Source: an uncultured Stomatobaculum sp. (GTDB lineage: Bacteria; Bacillota; Clostridia; Lachnospirales; Lachnospiraceae). From it: a DNA stretch of 10,775 bases. Every line of letters begins with the position of its first letter. Positions within the stretch are counted from its first letter, which is position 1. The notes below the pieces were generated by a model that searched no databases, was not told the DNA's origin, and worked only from the letters and a program-made list of their open reading frames with translations. Location of the stretch: contig CALLVJ010000146.1 of the NCBI GenBank assembly GCA_938010625.1, forward strand, positions 1-10,775. The letters are read 5' to 3'. The position numbers and the translations under genes were made by a program. Positions 4,874 through 10,775 of the stretch are shown here, piece after piece.

Positions 4874-6026
4874 CCTGTTCCTCCTGTAAGTCTTTGACGC
4901 GGTCAATGACGATATGTGCGGCTTCCCTGACTTCTTCCTCCGTATTCTCTGCGCCGAAGCTGAAACGAAGCGACGAACGCGCCTCTTCATCGCTTCGCCC
5001 CATTGCAAGCAGAACATGCGATGGCTCCAGCGCGCCCGAAGTGCAGGCGGCGCCTGCACTCGCCGCAATGTCCGCCTGATCCAGGAGTATCAGCAGAAGT
5101 TCTGCGGAAATGCCCGGAAAGTAGAGATTCAGATGCCCGGGGAGGCGCTCTGTCTCACTGCCATTCTGGCAAACTGCCGGAAGTTCTGACTTGAGCAGCT
5201 GCCAGAACAGCTCTGAGAGCGCCCGCTTCTTTCCAGCGCTCTCTTCCATCGCAGCAAAAGCAGCCTTTGCAGCCGCTGCCATGCCGACAATCCCGGCGAC
5301 ATTTTCCGTTCCAGCCCGCCGCCCTCTCTCCTGTGCGCCGCCGTGCAGCAGCGCTCCCAGCGAGAGCCCACGGCGTATGTACAGAAAGCCAACGCCCTTT
5401 GGCCCGCCAAATTTGTGCGCGCTGACCGAGAACAGATCCGGCAGCGTGTCACCGGCAATCCGGAAGAGCGGCAGCTGCCCGTAGACCTGCACGAGGTCGC
5501 TGTGCACAGGGACCCCCTGTTCCCGGCAGAGGCGCAGCACCGCGCCGAGCGGCTGCAGCGTGCCGGTCTCATTGTTCGCCCCCATGCAGGAGACTAACGC
5601 CGGCTTCTGTTGCAGTGTTTCTTCGAGCGCTGAGAGCATGAGCATACCGTCCTCTGAAACCGGGAGCAGGGTATAGCTGAGACAGCCTGTCTCTCCGCCG
5701 CAGCGCAAGGTTTCCAACACCGCGTGGTGCTCAATCGCCGTACTGAGCAAAAATGGCATGCCGCCGCTCTGTCTTGCGGCTTCTGCTGCTGCGAGCAGCG
5801 CCCAGTTGTCCGCCTCCGTGCCTCCCGAAGTGAAGTAGATTTCTTCCGGAAGGCAGCCTATGGTCTCTGCAATCTCCCGTCTCGCCTGGCTTACCGCCTG
5901 TCGCGCGCGGCGCCCTGCCGCATAGACCGCCGAAGGATTGCCATAATTCTCTGTCAGAAACGGGAGCATGGCATGGAGCGCCTCTTTTCTAAGCGGCGCG
6001 GTTGCCGCATGATCCAGATAAATCAC
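4866..6026 (-). CDS. Cysteine desulfurase (NifS/IscS-like)
   Basis: PLP enzyme that takes sulfur from L-cysteine, leaving alanine and a persulfide on its own active-site Cys. It has 386 residues. Visible sites: YLDHAATAP at the N-terminus, TSGGTEADN (66-74), His101 in EHHAV, Asp177 and Gln180 in HSDLVQ, the PLP lysine Lys205 in SAHKFGGPKG, and the catalytic Cys328 in SAGAACTSG followed by EPSHVLLAMG. All key residues are present. The start is the GTG at 6024-6026, which overlaps the metA stop by 4 bp (GTGA), with GGAG (6035-6038) 8 nt upstream. No iscR or iscU is near, while mnmA follows in the same operon. I infer a desulfurase serving tRNA thiolation, like YrvO with MnmA in Bacillus, rather than general Fe-S assembly. 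Confidence 0.94.
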   Translation of the reverse strand: MIYLDHAATAPLRKEALHAMLPFLTENYGNPSAVYAAGRRARQAVSQARREIAETIGCLPEEIYFTSGGTEADNWALLAAAEAARQSGGMPFLLSTAIEHHAVLETLRCGGETGCLSYTLLPVSEDGMLMLSALEETLQQKPALVSCMGANNETGTLQPLGAVLRLCREQGVPVHSDLVQVYGQLPLFRIAGDTLPDLFSVSAHKFGGPKGVGFLYIRRGLSLGALLHGGAQERGRRAGTENVAGIVGMAAAAKAAFAAMEESAGKKRALSELFWQLLKSELPAVCQNGSETERLPGHLNLYFPGISAELLLILLDQADIAASAGAACTSGALEPSHVLLAMGRSDEEARSSLRFSFGAENTEEEVREAAHIVIDRVKDLQEEQDV

Positions 6027-6946
6027 AGCTTCTGCTCCGCATTGAGGAGATAGGGTGTTACCTGGTATACATAATAATTCAGCCAGTTCGTGTAGAGCGT
6101 ATTGGCCATGTTCCGCCAGGAGAGCACCGGGCGCTTCTCCGGGTCATTGTCCGCATAATAATTTTTCGGAAGTCTGGGCGCCATGCCGCGCTCTGTGTCG
6201 CGCCGGTATTCACTGTCCAAGGTCATGCGGTCGTACTCCGGATGCCCCTGCACAAAAATCTGCCGCCCCGTCTTGTCCATAAGCAGCAGCACGCCTGCCT
6301 CTTCCGACTCGGCCAAAATTGCGAGCTCGGGGTGTTTTACAATGTCCTCGCGCCGCACCTCTGTCCAGCGGGAGTGCGGGCAGTTCATGTAATCATCCAT
6401 ACTCCGCACAAGCGGAACCGAGTGGTGCAGAACCTTGTGGCAGTAAACGCCCGAGAGCTTCTCTGCGCGCGGATATTTCGGAATCCCATAATGGTAGTAA
6501 AGTCCCGCCTGCGCTCCCCAGCAAATGTGAAAAGTCGAAGTCACATAGGTCTTTGACCACGCCATGATGTCGCAGAGCTCTTCCCAGTAGCTGACCTCCT
6601 CATAGGACAAATTTTCAACCGGTGCACCTGTGATGATGAGGCCGTCAAAATAGCGCTGCTTCACATCGTCAAAAAAGACATAGAAGTTCGAGATATGGCT
6701 CTTGCTCGTGTGCGTTGCCTCGTGGGAACTGGTCATCAAAAAAGTGCAGTCCACCTGGAGCGGCGTATTCGAGAGCGCGCGGAGCAGCTGGAGCTCCGTG
6801 TCCTCTTTGAGCGGCATCAGGTTCAGAATCAGGATTTGCAGCGGGCGAATGTCCTGCGCGACTGCGCGCTTTTCGTCCATCACGAAGATGTTTTCCTGTT
6901 CCAAGATCGCCTTTGCCGGCAAATCGTTCTGAATGCGTATGGGCAT
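6023..6946 (-). CDS. metA: Homoserine O-acyltransferase MetA, acetyl-CoA type predicted
   Basis: Acylates L-homoserine, the committed step of methionine synthesis, in the cytosol. The 307 residues match MetA along their full length. The catalytic residues fall at the family positions: Cys142 in HICWGAQAG, His235 and Glu237 in QGHPEYD. Residue 111 is Glu (GAPVENL); published work on MetA links Glu here to acetyl-CoA and Gly, as in E. coli, to succinyl-CoA. O-acetylhomoserine is therefore the predicted product, whatever name homology assigns. The ATG at 6944-6946 has AGGAGG (6954-6959) 7 nt upstream. It lies 49 bp after ligA, the largest gap in the operon, and I see no terminator, SAM riboswitch or T-box there. 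Regulation by methionine is thus not evident. Confidence 0.96.
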   Translation of the reverse strand: MPIRIQNDLPAKAILEQENIFVMDEKRAVAQDIRPLQILILNLMPLKEDTELQLLRALSNTPLQVDCTFLMTSSHEATHTSKSHISNFYVFFDDVKQRYFDGLIITGAPVENLSYEEVSYWEELCDIMAWSKTYVTSTFHICWGAQAGLYYHYGIPKYPRAEKLSGVYCHKVLHHSVPLVRSMDDYMNCPHSRWTEVRREDIVKHPELAILAESEEAGVLLLMDKTGRQIFVQGHPEYDRMTLDSEYRRDTERGMAPRLPKNYYADNDPEKRPVLSWRNMANTLYTNWLNYYVYQVTPYLLNAEQKL

Positions 6947-6995
6947 TGCTGCACCTCCTGGTCATAGCTGTTTTTGAGCGACCGCGTCGAAAATC

Positions 6996-8960
6996 TCACA
7001 ACTCCGCCGCGAGGAAGTCTGCCTCGCTCAGAATCGGAATGCCGAGCTCCCGCGCCTTTTTATTCTTGCTGGATGTCGAATGAATGTCGTTGTTGATCAG
7101 CGCCGTAGTTTTCGAGGAGACCTCACCCGCGACCTTGCCGCCGCGCGCCGTAATAAAGTCCTTTAGCGCCGTGCGATTCGGAAAATTTACGAGACTTCCC
7201 GTGATCACATAGGTCTGCCCTGCGTAGCGCTGCGCCTCAGTGCCCGCGCTCTCCTCAGGTTCAAGCGTCACTTCCCGCAGAAGTTCGTCGATAATCTTCT
7301 GCTCCCTCGGGTCCGCAAAAAAAGCTACAATATCCGCCGCCATCACTTCGCCGATGCCGTCAATTTCGGTCAGTGACGCTGTATCTGCCGCGCGAAGCGC
7401 TGCAAAATCGCCCTGAAACGCTTTTGACAGCACCTTTGCATTCTGCACGCCGACGCCCGGAATCCCGAGGCCGTAGACAAAGCGGGACAGTGGCATGCGC
7501 CGCGCCTTCTCAGCCGCCTCAATTAACTTTGCCGCAGAAGTCTCGCCAAAGCCCTTCATTGCCGCAATCGCCGCCTCCGCGCGCTTTAAGTGAAACAGAT
7601 CCGCATAGCGGTGGATGAAGCCCTCCTGAATCAGTTTCTCGAGCGTGGTCTCCGAGAGCCCGTCGATATGAAAGGCGTCCCGGCTTGTCATCAGCGCAAA
7701 TCGCTTCACACGCTTGATCGCGCAGTCCGGATTCACACAGTAGAGAGTCTCAGCGTCGTTCTCCTTGCGGCGCTCGGTCGCCATGCCGCAGACCGGACAG
7801 TGAGACGGCGGCTCAGCCGTGTCACTCTTTGTTAAATTTTCCGCAATCTGCGGGATAATCATATTTGCCTTGTAGACCAGAATGTGATCGCCGAGACCAA
7901 GTTTCAGACCACGCAGCACACTCACATTGTGTACGCTCGCGCGCCGCACCTCGGTGCCCTCGAGATCTACCGGATCAAAAATCGCAACGGGGTTGATGAG
8001 CCCCGTCCGCGAAGGGCTCCACTCAATTTCGCGGAGCACTGTCTCCGCCTGTTCGTCCTGCCACTTGAACGCGATTGCATTTCGCGGAAACTTTGCAGTT
8101 CTGCCGAGCGAGTCACCATAGGCAATGTCGTCGAGCAGCAGCACGAGACCGTCCGACGGAAAATCATTGCCCGGAATCTTTGCCTCAAAACGCGCCACTG
8201 CTTCCCGGAGCGCGTCTGCCGTCACGGTCTCGAATTCGACAACTTCAAAGCCCTGATCCTTTAACCACTGAAACTGCACTGCGCGAGAGTTCTGAAAATC
8301 GACTCCTGCCGCCTCAACCAGGGAGAACGCGTGAAAATAGACGCCGCGCGCCGCCGTGACTGCCGGATCAAGCTGCCGCACCGTGCCGGTGCAGAGATTC
8401 CGCGGATTCTTATACTTCGCATCTGTCTCCGGCATTTCCTGATTGATCCGGTCAAAGTCCGAATAGCGCATCAGCGCCTCGCCGCGGAGCAAGAGCTCAC
8501 CCTGGTAGGGAATGCGGAGCGGTACATTGCGGAACACGCGCACATTGTTTGTCACGAGCTCGCCAACGTAGCCATTGCCGCGCGTCACTGCCTGGTAGAG
8601 CTCTCCATTCCGGTATCGGAGCACAATCGTTAAGCCGTCCATCTTCCAGGAGAGCAGTGCCTTCTGACCGCCAAGCCAGGCAATCAGCTCATCCACGTTT
8701 TTCGTCTTGTCAAGTGACAGCATAGGCTTTTCGTGCGTGACCTTCGGGAGCGACGATAGCACCTCATAGCCGACGCGCTGGGTCGGGGAACCGGAGAGCA
8801 CAATACCGCTCTCTTGTTCGAGCTCTTGCAGGCGGTCATAAGCGCTGTCATACTCGAAATTGCTCATGAGCTCGCGGCTCTCCTGATAATAGGCGCGCGA
8901 AGCGGGCAGCAGGCGGTCAATGAGCGCCTGCATCTCTTCTCTTACGTTTCTCTCTTCCAT
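6996..8960 (-). CDS. ligA: NAD+-dependent DNA ligase LigA, divergent subtype
   Basis: Seals nicks in replication and repair using NAD+; 654 residues, the usual LigA size, with domains in order. The Ia domain holds AYYQES and YDSAYDRL (Asp38, Tyr41, Asp42 match the NMN-binding set). The adenylation lysine is Lys106 in SWKMDGL, where most LigA proteins have EPKxDGL. LLLRGEALM and SDGLVLLLDD are further nucleotidyltransferase motifs. An OB fold follows, then a zinc finger (Cys388, 391, 408, 413), helix-hairpin-helix repeats (about 430-545) and a BRCT domain (578-654). The changes around the lysine and FPRNAIAFKW suggest a variant clade, perhaps a second ligase. The start is the ATG at 8958-8960 behind a GGGAGGG purine run; the open frame to 9218 overlaps the pseudouridine synthase gene and is not LigA-like. 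It overlaps that upstream gene by 19 bp. Confidence 0.95.
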   Translation of the reverse strand: MEERNVREEMQALIDRLLPASRAYYQESRELMSNFEYDSAYDRLQELEQESGIVLSGSPTQRVGYEVLSSLPKVTHEKPMLSLDKTKNVDELIAWLGGQKALLSWKMDGLTIVLRYRNGELYQAVTRGNGYVGELVTNNVRVFRNVPLRIPYQGELLLRGEALMRYSDFDRINQEMPETDAKYKNPRNLCTGTVRQLDPAVTAARGVYFHAFSLVEAAGVDFQNSRAVQFQWLKDQGFEVVEFETVTADALREAVARFEAKIPGNDFPSDGLVLLLDDIAYGDSLGRTAKFPRNAIAFKWQDEQAETVLREIEWSPSRTGLINPVAIFDPVDLEGTEVRRASVHNVSVLRGLKLGLGDHILVYKANMIIPQIAENLTKSDTAEPPSHCPVCGMATERRKENDAETLYCVNPDCAIKRVKRFALMTSRDAFHIDGLSETTLEKLIQEGFIHRYADLFHLKRAEAAIAAMKGFGETSAAKLIEAAEKARRMPLSRFVYGLGIPGVGVQNAKVLSKAFQGDFAALRAADTASLTEIDGIGEVMAADIVAFFADPREQKIIDELLREVTLEPEESAGTEAQRYAGQTYVITGSLVNFPNRTALKDFITARGGKVAGEVSSKTTALINNDIHSTSSKNKKARELGIPILSEADFLAAEL

Positions 8961-9811
8961 GTCCCGCCCTCCCTTTCTCTGCGCTGAAAGTATGCCTTTT
9001 GCCGCGCCACATAATTTTTCTTGCGCCGCTCTTCGGTGCGAACCGTTTTTGCCGATTTGCCCTGCAGCGACCGCGGCTTCTCCGTGAGCAGCAAAAGCAA
9101 AGTCTTCTGCTCGGCCGCTGTCACATTCCGAAACGCACCGCTGTGGAGATTCTGCAGGCGGATATTCATAATGCGAATTCGCTTTAAGCCGATCACATGA
9201 TAGCCGCAGGCCTCGCACATGCGGCGAATTTGCCGGTTTAAGCCCTGGGTCAGCGTAATGGAAAAGCTCGTCTTGTCCCGCGCTTCCACATTGCAGGGCA
9301 GCGTCGTGACCTGCAAGGACTCGAGATGCACGCCGCGCCTGAGTTTCTCCAGAAAGCTCGCTGTCAGCGCCTTGTCAACTCGAACGATATATTCCTTCTC
9401 GTGTCCATTCTCACAGCGCAGAATCTGATTCACAAGCTCGCCCTGGTTTGTGAGCAGCAAAAGCCCCTCTGAGTCCTTGTCGAGCCGCCCGATCGGATAC
9501 ACGCGCTCCGGGTAGTCGATGAGCTCCACAATGTTTTGCGCGCGGTCATTGTCTGTCGTCGTACAGACCACGCCGACCGGCTTGTTGACCACAAGCAGCA
9601 CTTTCTTTTTTGCTGCCAGCTCCTCAACTGCGCCGACCCGCCTGCCATTCACCTTCACTTCCATGCCCGCAGAAACCAGCGTGCCGAGTTCCGCTTGCCT
9701 GCCCGCGACCGTCACCTTTCCCGCGGCAATGAGCCGGTCTGCTTCCCGACGGGAGCAAACCCCCGCCGCACTCAAAAACTTGTTGATGCGCATTCCCTCG
9801 CTCTGTCCCAC
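8942..9811 (-). CDS. rluF: 23S rRNA pseudouridine synthase, RluF/RluB type
   Basis: Isomerises specific uridines in 23S rRNA to pseudouridine; RsuA/RluB/RluF family, 289 residues. An S4 RNA-binding domain (about 7-55, MRINKFLSAAGVCSRREAD) precedes the catalytic domain, with the active Asp111 in GRLDKDSEGLLLLT and the RluF-like HEKEYIVRVDK. LTQGLNRQIRRMCEACGY is the conserved core near residues 188-205. The last 45 residues are a basic tail. E. coli RluF acts on U2604; the target here is not known, and RluB is the alternative name. First gene after the promoter at 9865-9894. I take GTG 9809-9811, which has GGAGG (9821-9825) 9 nt upstream; ATG 9791-9793 is possible, but its only purine run lies too close. 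Confidence 0.88.
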   Translation of the reverse strand: MGQSEGMRINKFLSAAGVCSRREADRLIAAGKVTVAGRQAELGTLVSAGMEVKVNGRRVGAVEELAAKKKVLLVVNKPVGVVCTTTDNDRAQNIVELIDYPERVYPIGRLDKDSEGLLLLTNQGELVNQILRCENGHEKEYIVRVDKALTASFLEKLRRGVHLESLQVTTLPCNVEARDKTSFSITLTQGLNRQIRRMCEACGYHVIGLKRIRIMNIRLQNLHSGAFRNVTAAEQKTLLLLLTEKPRSLQGKSAKTVRTEERRKKNYVARQKAYFQRREREGGTWKRET

Positions 9812-9864
9812 TGCTGTCCCCCTCCGGCACGTTTTGCGCCGCTCTCCTACCGCTGTAACTTATA

Positions 9865-9894
9865 ATTATAGGCAAGGCGTATCCACTAAGTCAA
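9865..9894 (-). promoter_or_regulatory. Main promoter of the seven-gene operon
   Basis: TTGACT (9889-9894), an 18-bp spacer and a perfect TATAAT (9865-9870) on the minus strand. Transcription would start near 9858, giving a leader of about 47 nt before the GTG at 9811. No riboswitch-like structure is evident in so short a leader. Confidence 0.85.
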
Positions 9895-9936
9895 GGCAGA
9901 GACCCGCCGTGCGCCGACAGCCATAAAATCTCCGGA

Positions 9937-9975
9937 AACAAAAAAGACCAGGAACCCGTTCCGGTCTTTTTTGTT
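9937..9975 (-). terminator. Terminator after queA
   Basis: A 13-bp outer stem (9937-9949 with 9963-9975) and GGAAC/GTTCC inner stem separated by one bulged A, with six T on the minus strand. It separates queA from the next operon promoter. The A/T symmetry suggests it can work both ways. Confidence 0.9.
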
Positions 9976-10039
9976 CGGTTCTCCTGCCAACTGACGAGGC
10001 ATCCAAAAAAACAAGTAACATTCGCTGTGATCAGCTCCC

Positions 10040-10775
10040 TCACTCAATCAACATCGCATCCCCAAAGCTGAAGAAGCGGTAGCGCTCTCTGACAGCCTCG
10101 CGGTAAGCGCGCAGTATCGTCTCACGCCCGGCAAGTGCGCTGACCAGCATGACGAGCGTGGACTCCGGCAGATGGAAGTTTGTGATCAGGCAGTCCAGGA
10201 TGCGGAAGCGGTAGCCCGGATAGATAAAGATTTTGGTGTAGCCGCTCTCGGCTCGGAGCGTCCCGTCCTCGTTCGCCGCGGATTCAAGCGTCCGGCAGCT
10301 CGTCGTGCCGACGCAGACAACGCGCCCGCCTGCCGCTTTCGCGCGGTTCACAGCTGCCGCCGCTGCCTCGCTCACCACATAGAATTCCTCGTGCATGTGG
10401 TGCTTCAGAATATCCTGCTCCTTGACTGGGCGGAAGGTTCCGAGCCCCACATGGAGGGTGATGCGAACAATGATCACGCCCTTCGCTTCGAGTGCCTTTA
10501 ACAGCTCTTCCGTGAAGTGCAGGCCAGCAGTCGGCGCCGCCGCGCTGCCCTCGTGTACCGCATAGACCGTCTGGTAACGGTTCTTGTCCTTTAACTGGTG
10601 GTGGATGTAAGGCGGCAGGGGCATCTGTCCGAGCTCGTCCAGAATCTCTTCAAACACGCCCTCGTAGGAGAAGCGCACAAAGCGGTTTCCGTCCTCGGTC
10701 TGTCCCACGATCTCGCCAATCAGTTTCCCTGCGCCAAAGCTGATTCTGGTGCCAATCGGGCATTTCCGCCCGGGT
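10040..10775 (-). CDS. queA: tRNA ribosyltransferase-isomerase QueA (5' end beyond window)
   Basis: Transfers and isomerises the ribosyl group of SAM onto preQ1-modified tRNA to make epoxyqueuosine at wobble position 34 of GUN-anticodon tRNAs. The C-terminal 244 residues are visible, about 70% of the roughly 340-residue family; the frame continues to the window edge, beginning [13 protein letters not shown]. Family segments: [60 protein letters not shown] and [12 protein letters not shown] at the end. An internal GTG at 10706-10708 is not the start, since clear QueA sequence precedes it. It ends 65 bp before its terminator. No tgt or other queuosine gene lies within the window. Confidence 0.96.
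   Translation of the reverse strand, partial: PGRKCPIGTRISFGAGKLIGEIVGQTEDGNRFVRFSYEGVFEEILDELGQMPLPPYIHHQLKDKNRYQTVYAVHEGSAAAPTAGLHFTEELLKALEAKGVIIVRITLHVGLGTFRPVKEQDILKHHMHEEFYVVSEAAAAAVNRAKAAGGRVVCVGTTSCRTLESAANEDGTLRAESGYTKIFIYPGYRFRILDCLITNFHLPESTLVMLVSALAGRETILRAYREAVRERYRFFSFGDAMLIE

Noticed and set aside
6947..6995. Riboswitch or terminator ahead of metA
   Set aside because: The 49-bp gap holds little beyond the metA ribosome binding site; it is too short for a SAM riboswitch or T-box and has no hairpin with a T-tract.
8961..9218. N-terminal extension of the ligA frame
   Set aside because: It overlaps the pseudouridine synthase gene, and the LigA Ia domain starts normally at 8960.
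1..10775. CRISPR array, insertion sequence or transposase
   Set aside because: No regularly spaced repeats, no transposase-like protein and no terminal inverted repeats with target duplications were seen.

Overview
The window looks like chromosomal DNA of a Gram-positive, Clostridia-type bacterium, probably Lachnospiraceae (inferred). Grounds: strong AGGAGG-type ribosome binding sites, mixed ATG/GTG/TTG starts, a tRNA gene without encoded CCA, an NAD+-dependent DNA ligase, a MetA with the acetyl-CoA-type residue, and a DUF1189 membrane protein. Every recognisable protein gene is on the minus strand, so the text runs right to left in the direction of transcription.

Right edge to 2280 is a compact housekeeping block. 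queA (cut by the window edge) ends at a strong terminator (9937-9975). A near-consensus promoter (9865-9894) then starts a tight seven-gene run: an RluF/RluB-type pseudouridine synthase, a divergent ligA, metA, a cysteine desulfurase, a DUF1189 membrane protein, mnmA, and a small SH3-type lipoprotein. The largest gap is 49 bp and four of the six junctions overlap, so this reads as one operon. Desulfurase and MnmA form a sulfur relay for tRNA 2-thiouridine. With QueA and the pseudouridine synthase, much of the block concerns RNA modification. tRNA-Ser(CGA) follows with its own promoter and terminator.

Left of the tRNA (1-2133) the window changes character: lower GC, wider gaps and accessory genes. 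A plus-strand unit of about 335 nt (near 1711-2043) has a textbook promoter, many hairpins and a 19-bp terminator stem, and I cannot assign it to a known family; it is the best candidate for something undescribed. Next comes a membrane-anchored protein with a degenerate Nudix-like C-terminus, similar in architecture to the SMODS-associated TM-NUDIX (Cap16-like) proteins. Its strong ribosome binding site has no normal start codon behind it. Then comes a BrnT/BrnA toxin-antitoxin pair lying between two copies of an identical 22-bp terminator-arm sequence, which suggests a modular cassette. At the left edge is a YjcQ-like reading frame with no visible start codon, abutting the outer repeat copy.

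The accessory stretch lies directly past the 3' end of a tRNA gene, a common insertion site, but I found no integrase and no duplicated tRNA end.
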